Below, in pieces: positions 43,004 through 52,236 of a stretch of 64,000 nucleotides of DNA. Origin of the DNA: Micromonospora sp. NBC_01740 (GTDB lineage: Bacteria; Actinomycetota; Actinomycetes; Mycobacteriales; Micromonosporaceae); assembly GCF_035920365.1 (NCBI RefSeq), contig NZ_CP109150.1:6448001-6512000 (forward strand). Reading direction: 5' to 3'. Position 1 is the first letter of the stretch, and every line of letters starts with the position of its first letter. The position numbers were made by a program, and so were the translations under genes. The notes under the pieces were generated by a model. The model saw only the letters and a program-made list of their open reading frames with translations, had not been told where the DNA came from and did not search any database.

Positions 43004-43417
43004 ATGTCGGCAGGGCACACGGCGGTAACCGACGCGCTGGCGCCCTGCGGCCTGCCCGAGCACCCGGACTGCGGCATCCGAGACGTGCTCGACCGCATCG
43101 GCGACAAGTGGTCGGTGCTCGCGATCGTCGAGCTCTCCTCGGGCGTCCGCCGGTTCCGGGAGCTGCAACGGGCCATCCACGGCATCTCGCAGCGGATGCT
43201 GACCCTGACCCTGCGCCGCCTGGAGCGCGACGGCCTGGTGCTGCGCACCGCGTACCCGACCGTCCCGGTGACCGTCACCTACGAGCTGACCGAGCGCGGC
43301 AGGAGCCTGACCCACCTGGTGCGGCAGCTGGCCGACTGGTCGTTGGCGCACAAGGACGCCATCGCCGAGTCACGGCACGCGTGGGACGCCGCCAACCCCG
43401 ACTCCGGCGTCTCCTGA
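43004..43417 (+). CDS. HxlR family winged-helix regulator
   Basis: A 137-residue HxlR-type regulator. The family start PDCGIRDVLDRIGDKWSVLAI with Cys at residue 23 and the winged helix RFRELQRAIHGISQRMLTLTLRRLERDGLV are clear. In HxlR proteins a Cys in this position can sense quinones or reactive electrophiles. The ATG at 43004 follows AAGGAGG. It is divergent from the NmrA-like reductase, the probable target. The stop lies 14 nt from the convergent polymerase gene. Confidence 0.93.
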   Translation: MSAGHTAVTDALAPCGLPEHPDCGIRDVLDRIGDKWSVLAIVELSSGVRRFRELQRAIHGISQRMLTLTLRRLERDGLVLRTAYPTVPVTVTYELTERGRSLTHLVRQLADWSLAHKDAIAESRHAWDAANPDSGVS

Positions 43418-43431
43418 GCGGGCGGGAGCCG

Positions 43432-45105
43432 TCAGGCCGCGTCGGCGTAGCAGTCGACGACGGAGAGGTCCAGCGGGAAGCGGACCGGGGTGTCGCCGAA
43501 GAGCAGCGCGGCGGCCTGCTCGCCGCACCGGGTGACCGCGTCGGCGACCGCGTCGGCCCGCTCCGCCGGGCAGTGCACGATCACCTCGTCGTGTTGGAAG
43601 AAGACCAGTTCGCCGCCGGTGGCGGCGAGCCGGCCGCGCAGCGTCGCCAGCAGGGTCGAGGCCCACTCGGCGGCGGTGGCCTGGATGACGAAGTTGCGGG
43701 TGAACCGTCCCCGGGACCGGGCCGCCCGCGCCCGCGGCGACTGCGGATCGTCGCCGCCGTCGGGCAGGTCGGCGTCGGGGTCGCCGAACCCGGCCGTGCC
43801 GGGCGGGCAGGTGCGCCCCAGCCAGGAGCGCACCAGCCCGCCGGCCTCCCCCGTGCGGGCCGCCGCCTCCACGTAGCCGAAGGCCGTCGGGTAGCTGCGC
43901 CGCAGCACCGCCAGCGCCGGCACCGCCGCCCCGCCGGTCTGCCCGTACATCGCGCCGAGCAGCGCCACCTTGGCCCGGGGCCGGTCGCCGCCGAAGGCGT
44001 CCTGGGCGAGGGCGGCGTAGAGGTCGCCGGCACCACCGGCGGCGGCGAGCCGGGCGTCGCCGGAGACCGCGGCGAGCACCCTCGGCTCCAGCTGGCCGGC
44101 GTCGGCCACCACGAACCGCCAGCCCGGATCGGCCACCACCGCCCGCCGGATCACCTTGGGGATCTGCAACGCGCCGCCGCCCCGGGTGGCCCAGCGGCCG
44201 GAGACGACCCCGCCCGGGACGTACTCCGGCTGGAACCGGCCGTCGCGCACCCAGGCGTCGCGCCAGGCCCAGCCGTGCGCCGTCCAGATCCGGTAGAGCT
44301 CCTTGTATTCCAGGACCAGCGGCACCGCCGGGTGGTCCACCCCGCGCAGCACCCAGGCCCGGGTGTTGGGCAGCTCCACCCCGGCCCGGGCGAAGGCCCG
44401 CAACAGCTCCGCCGGGGAGTCGGCGTGCAGCTGGCGTACGCCGAACGCGTCGGCGATCCGCGCGGCCAGCTCGGCCAGCCGGCGGGGCGGGCCGCCCACC
44501 GGCGACGGCTCACCGAGCAGCTCCGCGAGGAGTTGGTCGTGCACGTCGGCCCGCCAGGGCAGCCCCGCGGCCCCCATCTCCACGGCGATCAGCGCGCCGG
44601 CCGACTCGGCGGCGACCAGTAGCCGGAACCGGCCGGGATGCTCGGTGGCGGCGATCCGGGCGAGCTGGTCGGCGTACACCCGGGTCAGTGCCTCGACGCC
44701 GGGGCCCGGCGGGCCGGGCAGGGCGTCGAAGAGCGCGGCCTGCCCGTGGCCGGGTGGCGCGGCCGGCCGGGGCGGCGGGTCGGCCGGCACCGGCGCGCCG
44801 GTCAGCCGGGCCCAGGCCGCCGCGAACGAACGGGGCTCGCCCCAGCGGCCGGCGTGGCCGAGCAGCAGGGTCTCGGTCAGCTCGACGTCGTGGCAGCGCT
44901 CGACCCGCACCCCGGCGCGCAGCAGCGCCGGGTAGACGGTCGCGCCGGAGGCCCACACCCAGCGCGGCCGGTCCGCCGCCTCGCGCGCCGCGACGGCCGC
45001 GGCCAGGTCGGTGACCGGCTGCACCGGGCCGACGGGCTGCCCCGCGGCGTCGAGGGTTTGCAGCACTCCCCCGCCCCGCTCGTCCGAGACCACCGCCACC
45101 AGCAC
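43432..45105 (-). CDS. Family A DNA polymerase-like protein (bifunctional 3'-5' exonuclease/DNA polymerase)
   Basis: A 557-residue PolA-related protein of the actinobacterial short class, without a 5' nuclease domain. Polymerase motif A is DAGQLEPR (about 320-327), the O-helix RPRAKVALLGAMYGQT carries Lys and Tyr-Gly, and motif C is FFQHDEVIVHC. The N-terminal third occupies the exonuclease position, but no acidic exonuclease triad could be recognised, so proofreading may be absent. In motif A, Pro replaces the Leu/Ile that usually precedes the Arg. Role probably DNA repair. The GTG at 45105 is preceded by a weak GAGG. It is divergent from the exporter operon. Confidence 0.87.
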   Translation of the reverse strand: MLVAVVSDERGGGVLQTLDAAGQPVGPVQPVTDLAAAVAAREAADRPRWVWASGATVYPALLRAGVRVERCHDVELTETLLLGHAGRWGEPRSFAAAWARLTGAPVPADPPPRPAAPPGHGQAALFDALPGPPGPGVEALTRVYADQLARIAATEHPGRFRLLVAAESAGALIAVEMGAAGLPWRADVHDQLLAELLGEPSPVGGPPRRLAELAARIADAFGVRQLHADSPAELLRAFARAGVELPNTRAWVLRGVDHPAVPLVLEYKELYRIWTAHGWAWRDAWVRDGRFQPEYVPGGVVSGRWATRGGGALQIPKVIRRAVVADPGWRFVVADAGQLEPRVLAAVSGDARLAAAGGAGDLYAALAQDAFGGDRPRAKVALLGAMYGQTGGAAVPALAVLRRSYPTAFGYVEAAARTGEAGGLVRSWLGRTCPPGTAGFGDPDADLPDGGDDPQSPRARAARSRGRFTRNFVIQATAAEWASTLLATLRGRLAATGGELVFFQHDEVIVHCPAERADAVADAVTRCGEQAAALLFGDTPVRFPLDLSVVDCYADAA

Positions 45106-45264
45106 GGATGTGATTCTGCCTCGCCCCTGCGACACTCCACCCACCAACCACCCCGGCGGCCCCCGCACCGGGACGGGTCGGCCGCAGGCGCCGGCGACGA
45201 AACGACGGCGCGGTACGGCGGAAACGGGGCGGTGCGGCGGTGCCCGGCTCGCTAGCGTTGACCG

Positions 45265-47181
45265 GTGCCACCACGGATCCCCCATCCCGAGCCCGGCACC
45301 CCGGACATCCGGGGGCCGATGCGGTACCTGTGGTGGCTGGTCCGCTGCCAGCCGTGGCGGGTGCTGCGCGGCAGCCTGTTCGGCACGGCCTGGATGACCG
45401 GCCTGGCGGTCCGGCCCTACCTGATCTCCCGCGCCGTGGACGACGGACTGCGGGCCGGCGACAACCGGGCCCTGGCCCTGTGGGTGGCGGCGATCGTCGT
45501 CGCCGGCGTCGGGCTGTCCTGGCTGGGCATCATGCGGCACCGCACGATGACCTTCATCCGGGAGGACGCGAAGGCGCGCTCCGCCGCCGTGGTGCTCCGC
45601 CGGCTGTCCCGGGTCGGCGCCGTGCTGCCACGCCGGGCCGCGGCGGGCGAGGTGGCCACGGTCGGCGGCACCGACATCGACCGGGCGGCGCAGGTGATGA
45701 CGGTGACCGGGCCCGGCATCGGCGCGGTGGTCGCATACCTGGTCGTCGCCGTCGTGCTCTGGTCGATCTCGCCCCTGCTCGCGCTCTGCGTGCTGGTGGG
45801 CGTGCCGTCGGTCGTCCTGGTCGTCGCTCCCCTGCTGCGCCGGCTGGAGCGGGCGGAGTCGGTCTACCGGCAGCGGCAGGGTGAGCTGACCGCCCGGTCG
45901 GGCGACATCGTGGCCGGGCTGCGGGTGCTCGCCGGGGTGGGTGGCCGGGGCCTGTTCGCCCGCCGGTACGCGGCCCGCTCCCGCGACCTGCTCGTCGAGG
46001 GATACCGGGTGGGTTCCGTGAACAGCTGGATCGACGCGGCGACGGTGGCCGTCCCCGGGCTGTTCCTCGCGGCGGTGGTGTGGCTGTCGGCCCGGATGGC
46101 GGTCACCGGCGACATCAGCGTCGGGGAGCTGGTCGCCGTCTACGGCTACGTCGCGACTCTCGTCGTGCCGGTCTGGTTCCTGCTGGAGGGCGGCCACCAA
46201 CTGATCCGGGGCCGGGTCGCGGCCCGCCGGATCGTCGCCCTGCTCGCCGTCGAGCCGGACAACGTGGGCGGGCCGCGCGACACGCCGGCCCGTGCCCGCG
46301 CGGCGACGGTTCCCGGCAGCCGCCAGCCGGCCCGCCCCGCCACCCCGGTCGCGGCCCCTGCCGGTCCCGACACCCCGGTCGCGCCCTCCGGCAGGCCCGC
46401 CGGTCCTGTCCCGGCCCCCAGCGGCCCCGCCGGCCCCGTCCCGGCCCCCGGCGATCCAGCCGGCCCTGTCCCGGCTCCCGGCGGCCCCGCCGACCTGTAC
46501 GACCGGTCGAGCGGGCTGACCGTCCGGGCCGGTCGCCTCACCGCGGTGGCCGCCGCCGACCCGGCGGACGCCCTCGCGCTGGCCGACCGGCTCGGTCGGT
46601 ACGCCGTCAGCGACGCCACCTGGGGCGGCGTGCCGCTGACCGCCGTCGAACTCGACCAGGTGCGGGCCCGCATCCTGGTCGCCGACCACGACGCCTACCT
46701 GTTCGCCGGGACGCTGCGGGAGGTGCTGCGCGGGGCTCGCCCCGACGGTGACCGGGAGCGGATCACCTCCGCCCTGCACGCCGCGTCGGCCGAGGACGTC
46801 GTCGACGCCCTGCCGGACGGGCTCGACACCCCGCTGGACACCCGGGCCCGGTCCCTCTCCGGCGGCCAGCGGCAACGGGTCCGGTTGGCCCGGGCGTTGC
46901 TCGCCGAACCGGAGGTGCTGATCCTCGTCGAGCCGACCTCGGCGGTCGACGCGCACACCGAGGCGCGCATCGCCGAGCGGCTGCGCCGCGCGCGGGCCGG
47001 ACGGACCACCGTCGTGCTCACCACCTCGCCGCTGCTGCTGGGACGGGCCGACGAGGTCGCGCACCTGGTCGCAGGGCGGGTCGCCGCCACCGGCTCACAC
47101 GCCGACCTGCTCGACCGGGACCCGGGCTACCGGCGGCTCGTGGCCCGTGGCGACGCCGACGCCGAGCAGGCGCTGCGGTGA
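45265..47181 (+). CDS. ABC exporter half-transporter with degenerate nucleotide site (signature intact)
   Basis: A 638-residue TMD-NBD half-transporter. Six membrane helices lie in about 28-330. A linker of about 50 residues is rich in GPVPAP repeats (about 350-410). In the NBD the Walker A loop is absent: the expected position reads TAVAAADPADAL. The Walker B is VLILVEPTSAVD, with Val for the conserved Asp. The signature LSGGQRQR (531-538) is intact. It should dimerise with the next gene product, supplying the signature to the partner's ATP site. The GTG at 45265 is leaderless by sequence (TAGCGT 6 nt upstream). The stop overlaps the next start (GTGA). Substrate unknown. Confidence 0.9.
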   Translation: MPPRIPHPEPGTPDIRGPMRYLWWLVRCQPWRVLRGSLFGTAWMTGLAVRPYLISRAVDDGLRAGDNRALALWVAAIVVAGVGLSWLGIMRHRTMTFIREDAKARSAAVVLRRLSRVGAVLPRRAAAGEVATVGGTDIDRAAQVMTVTGPGIGAVVAYLVVAVVLWSISPLLALCVLVGVPSVVLVVAPLLRRLERAESVYRQRQGELTARSGDIVAGLRVLAGVGGRGLFARRYAARSRDLLVEGYRVGSVNSWIDAATVAVPGLFLAAVVWLSARMAVTGDISVGELVAVYGYVATLVVPVWFLLEGGHQLIRGRVAARRIVALLAVEPDNVGGPRDTPARARAATVPGSRQPARPATPVAAPAGPDTPVAPSGRPAGPVPAPSGPAGPVPAPGDPAGPVPAPGGPADLYDRSSGLTVRAGRLTAVAAADPADALALADRLGRYAVSDATWGGVPLTAVELDQVRARILVADHDAYLFAGTLREVLRGARPDGDRERITSALHAASAEDVVDALPDGLDTPLDTRARSLSGGQRQRVRLARALLAEPEVLILVEPTSAVDAHTEARIAERLRRARAGRTTVVLTTSPLLLGRADEVAHLVAGRVAATGSHADLLDRDPGYRRLVARGDADAEQALR

Positions 47182-48908
47182 GCGGGCTGCCGGTCGCCGA
47201 CCGGGCCACAGTGCGCCGGGCGACCCGGGGCCTGATCGCCCGGGACCGGCGTGCGGTCGGAGTCGTGCTGGCGCTGCACGCCGCCGCCACGGTCGCCGGG
47301 CTCGCTCCGCCGTGGCTGCTCGGCAGCATCGTCGACCGGGTGTCCGCGGGGGCCGGCGTCGCCACCGTCGACCGGTTCGCCCTGGCGATCGCTGGGGCCG
47401 TGCTGGTGCAGACGTTGCTGTCGCGCTACGCGCAGTACGCCGGCCACCGCTTCGGCGAGCGGGCCGTGGCCCGGCTGCGCGAGGAGTTCGTCGAGCGGAC
47501 GCTGAACCTGCCCGTCGGCGTCGTCGAGCGGGCCGGCGCCGGGGACCTGGCGACCCGCAGCTCGGTCGACGTGGCCACCGTCGGCCTCACGGTCCGGGAC
47601 GTGGTGCCCGTCATCGTCATCGCCTCGGTGCAGCTGGTGCTGCTGTTCGGGGCGGTCTTCCTGCTGCACCCGCTGCTCGGGCTCGTCGCGCTGGCCGGGC
47701 TGCCGACGATCGCCCTGGTCACCCGGTGGTACCTGCGGCGCGCCGGCCCGGCGTACCTGGCCGAGGGGGCGGTCGCCGCCGAGCTGACCGAGACGCTGAC
47801 GAGCACTGCGGAGGGCGCCCGTACGGTCGAGGCGCTGCGCCTCGCCGACGAACGGATCGGGCACGGCACCGCGCGCATAGCCCGGGTCTGGGCCGCCCGG
47901 CGGAAGACCCTGGCGCTGCGCACGGTGTTCTTCAGCGTGGTGGAGGCCAGTCACCCGCTGCCCGTGGCCGCGCTGCTGCTGGTCGGTGGCCTCCTGCTCG
48001 CGCGGGGTGCGGTCTCCCTCGGCGCGGTGGTCGCCGCCGCGCTCTACCTTCAGCAGGCGATCGACCCGCTGGACCGGATCCTCATGTGGACCGAGCAGGC
48101 ACAGCGCGGCCTCGCCTCGTTCGCCCGGGTGCTCGGCGTCGGTCAGGTGCCGCCGGAGCGGCCCGGTCGGGCCGCCGCGCCGGTGGACGAGCGGCTGGTC
48201 GTCCGGGGAGCCCGGTTCGCGTACGGCGGCGGACCCGACGTGCTGCACGGCATCGACCTCGAGGTGCGGCCCGGCGAACGGTTGGCGCTCGTCGGGCCGT
48301 CGGGGGCCGGGAAGTCCACCCTGGCGCGGCTGCTCGCCGGGATCGACGCGCCCCGGGAGGGGGTCGTCAGCGTCGGCGGCTGCCCGGTCACCGACCTGGA
48401 CCCGGCCGAACGCCGGCGGCGCATCGCCCTGGTCACCCAGGAACACCACGTGTTCATCGGCTCGCTACGCGACAACCTCGCGTTCGCCGCCCCGGACGCC
48501 TCCGACGACCGGATGCGCGCGGCGCTGGCCACGGTCGGCGCCGACTGGCACGCCCGCCTGCCCGACGGCCTCGGCACCCTGCTGGGCGACGGGGCGCACC
48601 AGCTCGGCGCCGCCGAGGCCCAGCAGCTCGCGCTGGCCCGGCTGGTGCTCGCCGACCCGCACACGCTGATCCTCGACGAGGCGACCGCCGCTCTCGACCC
48701 GACGACCGCCCGGCGCACCGAGCGGGCCCTGGCCGCCCTGCTCACCGGGCGGACCGTCATCGCGATCGCGCACCGCCTCAACACCGCTCACGACGCCGAC
48801 CGGGTGGCGGTGCTGGAGGGCGGCCGGATCACCGAGCTCGGCAGTCACGACGAGCTCGTCCGGGCCGACGGCCCGTACGCCGCCCTGTGGCGCTCCTGGC
48901 ACCCCTGA
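47178..48908 (+). CDS. ABC exporter half-transporter with intact Walker motifs and degenerate signature
   Basis: A 576-residue TMD-NBD half-transporter. Six hydrophobic segments lie in about 25-300. Walker A GPSGAGKST (373-381) and Walker B TLILDEATAALD (about 496-507) are intact and the H-loop is IAIAHRLN, but the signature is LGAAEAQQ (476-483) instead of LSGGQ. With the partner, only one composite ATP site (this Walker A plus the partner signature) is complete, the pattern of asymmetric heterodimeric exporters. Translation is coupled by GTGA overlap. The stop is 11 nt from the convergent permease gene. Confidence 0.93.
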   Translation: MSGLPVADRATVRRATRGLIARDRRAVGVVLALHAAATVAGLAPPWLLGSIVDRVSAGAGVATVDRFALAIAGAVLVQTLLSRYAQYAGHRFGERAVARLREEFVERTLNLPVGVVERAGAGDLATRSSVDVATVGLTVRDVVPVIVIASVQLVLLFGAVFLLHPLLGLVALAGLPTIALVTRWYLRRAGPAYLAEGAVAAELTETLTSTAEGARTVEALRLADERIGHGTARIARVWAARRKTLALRTVFFSVVEASHPLPVAALLLVGGLLLARGAVSLGAVVAAALYLQQAIDPLDRILMWTEQAQRGLASFARVLGVGQVPPERPGRAAAPVDERLVVRGARFAYGGGPDVLHGIDLEVRPGERLALVGPSGAGKSTLARLLAGIDAPREGVVSVGGCPVTDLDPAERRRRIALVTQEHHVFIGSLRDNLAFAAPDASDDRMRAALATVGADWHARLPDGLGTLLGDGAHQLGAAEAQQLALARLVLADPHTLILDEATAALDPTTARRTERALAALLTGRTVIAIAHRLNTAHDADRVAVLEGGRITELGSHDELVRADGPYAALWRSWHP

Positions 48909-48919
48909 CCCGCCCGGGT

Positions 48920-49849
48920 CTACTTCACCGCGCCCGAGGTGAGGCCCGACTGGATCTGGCGCTGGAAGATCGCGTACACGATGATCATCGGGAGGATGGC
49001 GATGGTCAGGGCGGCGAAGAGGCCGGACCAGTCGGCCTCGTAGCCGGCGTTCACCGAGATGTCTGCGATGCCCTGGGTGAGCACCCACTTCTCCTTGGCG
49101 TTGGAGAGCAGCACGAGCGGCAGCTGGTACTGCGCCCACTGGCCGATGATGTTGAAGATCCCCACGCTGATCAGGCCCGGCTTCGCCATCGGCAGCATCA
49201 CCTGGAAGAACAGCCGGGTGTGCGAGCAGCCGTCGATCATCCCCGCCTCGGCGACCGACGTCGGCAGCGTCTTGAAGAACGCGGTCAGGAAGAACACGGT
49301 GAACGGCAGCGAGTAGGCGATGTAGACCAGCACCAGCCCGGTGTGGGTGTCCAGCAGCCCCAGGTTCTTCACCACGAAGAAGAGCGGCACCAGGGCGAGG
49401 AAGACTGGGAACGCAAGCCCCGAGACGAACAGGTAGTAGACCGCCCGGTTGCCCCAGAACTTGTAACGTGCCAGCACGTACGCGGCCATCGAACCGAACA
49501 GCATGGTGCCGAGGACGCTGAACGTCACCACGATCACGCTGTTCAGGAAGTATCGGCCGACGTTGGCCTTGGTCCACGCCCGGGCGTAGTTCTCGAACCG
49601 CAGCTCCGCCGGGAGCGTCCACGGGCTGCTGAAGATCTCCGTGGTGTTCTTGAACGAGGCGAGGAAGGTCCAGAGGATCGGCACGATCACGATCACCGCC
49701 CAGACCGCGAGCGCCACGTGCCCGAGGCTGGCGAAGAACCGTACCTCCGAGCGTCGGCCCCCGCCCCCGCGCTTGCCCGCGGCGCCCGGCTTGACGTTCT
49801 TCGGCGGTAGTGCCGCCGGTGTCGGCGGCAGCGTCGTCTGCGGGTTCAT
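48920..49849 (-). CDS. NgcG-like sugar ABC importer permease (importer 1)
   Basis: A 309-residue MalG-type permease with a Pro/Gly/Lys-rich cytoplasmic N-terminus and six hydrophobic segments. The EAA loop is VAEAGMIDGCSHTRLFFQVMLPMAKPG. Close in sequence to the permease at 55449, for example in FPVFLALVPLFFVVKNLGLLDT and SLPFTVFFLTAFFKTLPT, showing that the two importers are paralogous. Start ATG at 49849 shares one base with the stop of the partner permease gene. Last gene of the RpiR-SIS-importer operon; no ATPase gene follows. Confidence 0.9.
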   Translation of the reverse strand: MNPQTTLPPTPAALPPKNVKPGAAGKRGGGGRRSEVRFFASLGHVALAVWAVIVIVPILWTFLASFKNTTEIFSSPWTLPAELRFENYARAWTKANVGRYFLNSVIVVTFSVLGTMLFGSMAAYVLARYKFWGNRAVYYLFVSGLAFPVFLALVPLFFVVKNLGLLDTHTGLVLVYIAYSLPFTVFFLTAFFKTLPTSVAEAGMIDGCSHTRLFFQVMLPMAKPGLISVGIFNIIGQWAQYQLPLVLLSNAKEKWVLTQGIADISVNAGYEADWSGLFAALTIAILPMIIVYAIFQRQIQSGLTSGAVK

Positions 49850-50757
49850 CAGTACTCCACGCTTTCCCGCTTGGTCAGCCGCAGCGTCAACGCCGCGAAC
49901 GTGAGGGTGAGGAAGAACAACGCCACGCCCATGGCCGAGGCGTAGCCGTACTTCGAGTAGACGAAGGCGTTGCGGTAGATCTCCATGGCCAGCACCGTGG
50001 TCGCGCCGTCCGGGCCGCCGCCGTCCACGGAGAGCACCGAGACGATGGCGAACGCGTCGAAGGCGGCGATGCCCAGGTAGACCCAGGCGACCTGGAGGGT
50101 GTCCCAGAGCAGCGGCAGGGTGACCCGGAAGAAGAGCGTCACCCGGCTCGCCCCGTCGATCTCGGCGGCCTCGTAGATCTCGCCCGGGATCGAGGCCATG
50201 CCCGCCGAGAAGAGCACCACGTAGAAGCCGACCGCCTGCCAGACCAGCACCGCGATGATCGACCAGAGCGCCAGGTTCGGCCGGATCAGGAAGAGCACCG
50301 GGTCGAAGCCGAGCTTCATCAGCACACCGTTGATCAGGCCGGACTCGTTCGGCCGGTAGACCATCTGGAACAGCACCGCGATGATGGCCACCGCCAGGAC
50401 CTGGGGGAAGAAGAACACCACCCGGTAGAACTTCGACCCCCAGACTCCCTGGCGCTGCCCGCCGCTGCTCTTCCCGCCCACGTTGAGCATGAACGAGAAG
50501 AACAGCGCGATGGCGATGGTGATCAGCGGCAGGGCAAGCAGCAGTACGCCGTGGTGCTGGACGGCCTTCCAGAAGTTGTCGTCGTCGAACAACCTCCGGT
50601 AGTTGTCGAAGCCCACCCACTGCGGGGCGGAGAACCCCCGCCAGTTGGTCATCGAGATCTGGAACGCCTGCGCGTACGGCGCGATGACGAAGACCACGTA
50701 CAGCGTGACCGGGACGAAGAGGAACCCGATCACGAACGGATACTTGCCGTGCCGCAT
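49849..50757 (-). CDS. NgcF-like sugar ABC importer permease (importer 1)
   Basis: A 302-residue MalF-type permease with six hydrophobic segments. It begins MRHGKYPFVIGFL, nearly the same as its paralog at 56351. The EAA loop is IYEAAEIDGASRVTLFFRVTLPLLWDT. The ATG at 50757 was chosen by alignment with that paralog; a longer upstream extension is not supported. It lies 16 nt after the binding protein gene and is followed by the second permease with 1-nt overlap. Confidence 0.9.
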   Translation of the reverse strand: MRHGKYPFVIGFLFVPVTLYVVFVIAPYAQAFQISMTNWRGFSAPQWVGFDNYRRLFDDDNFWKAVQHHGVLLLALPLITIAIALFFSFMLNVGGKSSGGQRQGVWGSKFYRVVFFFPQVLAVAIIAVLFQMVYRPNESGLINGVLMKLGFDPVLFLIRPNLALWSIIAVLVWQAVGFYVVLFSAGMASIPGEIYEAAEIDGASRVTLFFRVTLPLLWDTLQVAWVYLGIAAFDAFAIVSVLSVDGGGPDGATTVLAMEIYRNAFVYSKYGYASAMGVALFFLTLTFAALTLRLTKRESVEY

Positions 50758-50773
50758 GACCCTCACGCCCCGA

Positions 50774-52210
50774 TCAGCGCTTGAACTTGGTGATGGAGCT
50801 GTCCTTCTTGATCGCGTCGGCACGCTTCTGGATGCGCTCCACGAAGGCGTCCGCCTTGATCCGGCCGAACATCAGCTCGTTGGTGGCCGTGCGGACCTCC
50901 GTGTCGAGCTCCTTGTACCAGCCGTCGAAGTAGATGTTGAACACGTCCTGGCCGGCGGCCTTGAGCGCGGCCTGCGAGCTGGCCACGCCGGGCGGGAAGG
51001 CGAAGCCCTCCGAGCCGGCGGTGACCACGGTCGGGGCCTTGACCGTCTCGGTGAAGCCCTTCGCGCCGGCCACCGAGAGCATCTGGCGCATGTACTCCAG
51101 GCCGCCCTTGGGGTTCTTGCTCTTGGCCGAGACGAAGTAGCCCTCACCGGCGGTCGCCCGCAGCGCCGTCGCCGGCAGCTTGTCCGAGGCGGACAGGCTC
51201 GGCACCGGCATCAGCTGGTAGTCGAAGCCGGACGGGGTGTCCTTCTTCTGCTCGCCCTCCAGCCAGTCGCCGCTGGGGTAGAACGCCAGCTTGTACTGGT
51301 TCTGCCGCAGCTGCACGTCGGTGTGCTTGAGCCCCTCGAAGCTCTTGTCGACGTACTTGGCGCCGATCTCGGCCCACGCCGTGGCGGCCTGCTTGACCGC
51401 GTCCTGCTGCCAGGCGCCGTCCTCCAGGTTGTCGATGTTCTTCAGCACGTCGGTGCCGCCGATCTTCGCCGCGTGGGTGAGGATCACGTTCCACTGGTAG
51501 TACGCGGCGTTCGCACCGGCGTAGCCGTACGGGGTGATGCCCTTGGCCTTGATCTTGTCGAGCAGGGCGGTGAACTCGGACCAGTCCTTCGCCGGCGCCC
51601 AGCCGTTGTCCTTGAACAGCTTGCCCGAGTACCAGATGCCGAAGACGGTGGAGACGTAGTACAGGACGTACGGCTTGCCGTTGAAGGACCCGACGTCGAC
51701 GGTGCCCGGCACCACGGTGTCGCGGACCTTCTTGTTCGGGTCGTCGACCGACGGGGCGTCCCACAGCTCGGTGAGGTCCTGGAGCTGGCCGTCGGCGACC
51801 AGGGCGCCGAAGTCCATCATCTTCTCGCCGGAGTTGTTCACGAACTCCGGCGGGTTGCTCGAGGCGAACCGCGGCTGGAGAACGGTGGAGACGGCCTGGG
51901 TCGACTGGTGCTTGATCTCGGCCTTCGGGAACGCCTTCTTGTACAGCGGCTGGTGCACGTCGGTGGCGTACTTCTCGCCGTAGCCACCGTTGAAGATGAC
52001 CACCTCGATGGGGGCGTCCTCGGCCACCCCGAGCGGGTTGGTGGCGCTCTTCTTACCGTCCGCGACCTGCTCGTTCTTCTCGTCGCCGCCGCTGGTCGCG
52101 CAGGCGCTCAGCAGGCCTACGGCCGGGGTGGCGAGCAGACCCACGGCGGCGGCCCGGCGCAGCACGGTCCGGCGGCTCAGGTCGGCCGGGTTGTCGGGGG
52201 TAATCGACAT
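50774..52210 (-). CDS. NgcE-like solute-binding lipoprotein (importer 1)
   Basis: A 478-residue extracellular sugar-binding lipoprotein. The N-terminus has a Tat-type motif SRRTVLRRAAAVG and a lipobox LLSAC (Cys at about 37). Conserved segments IEVVIFNGGYGEKYA, NPPEFVNNSGEK and FGIWYSGKLFKDNGW are those of NgcE, the Streptomyces binding protein for N-acetylglucosamine and diacetylchitobiose. The operon's RpiR and SIS genes and the nearby GlcNAc-kinase-like gene support an amino-sugar substrate. The ATG at 52210 follows AAGGAG and lies 26 nt after the SIS gene. Confidence 0.9.
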   Translation of the reverse strand: MSITPDNPADLSRRTVLRRAAAVGLLATPAVGLLSACATSGGDEKNEQVADGKKSATNPLGVAEDAPIEVVIFNGGYGEKYATDVHQPLYKKAFPKAEIKHQSTQAVSTVLQPRFASSNPPEFVNNSGEKMMDFGALVADGQLQDLTELWDAPSVDDPNKKVRDTVVPGTVDVGSFNGKPYVLYYVSTVFGIWYSGKLFKDNGWAPAKDWSEFTALLDKIKAKGITPYGYAGANAAYYQWNVILTHAAKIGGTDVLKNIDNLEDGAWQQDAVKQAATAWAEIGAKYVDKSFEGLKHTDVQLRQNQYKLAFYPSGDWLEGEQKKDTPSGFDYQLMPVPSLSASDKLPATALRATAGEGYFVSAKSKNPKGGLEYMRQMLSVAGAKGFTETVKAPTVVTAGSEGFAFPPGVASSQAALKAAGQDVFNIYFDGWYKELDTEVRTATNELMFGRIKADAFVERIQKRADAIKKDSSITKFKR

Positions 52211-52236
52211 CGTCGTCTCTCCTTGGGATGTTCGGG

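Noticed and set aside
45265..47181. Pseudogene status of the exporter subunit lacking Walker A
   Set aside because: The frame is intact, the signature and membrane domain are preserved, the gene is translationally coupled to its partner, and the losses are complementary to those of the partner.
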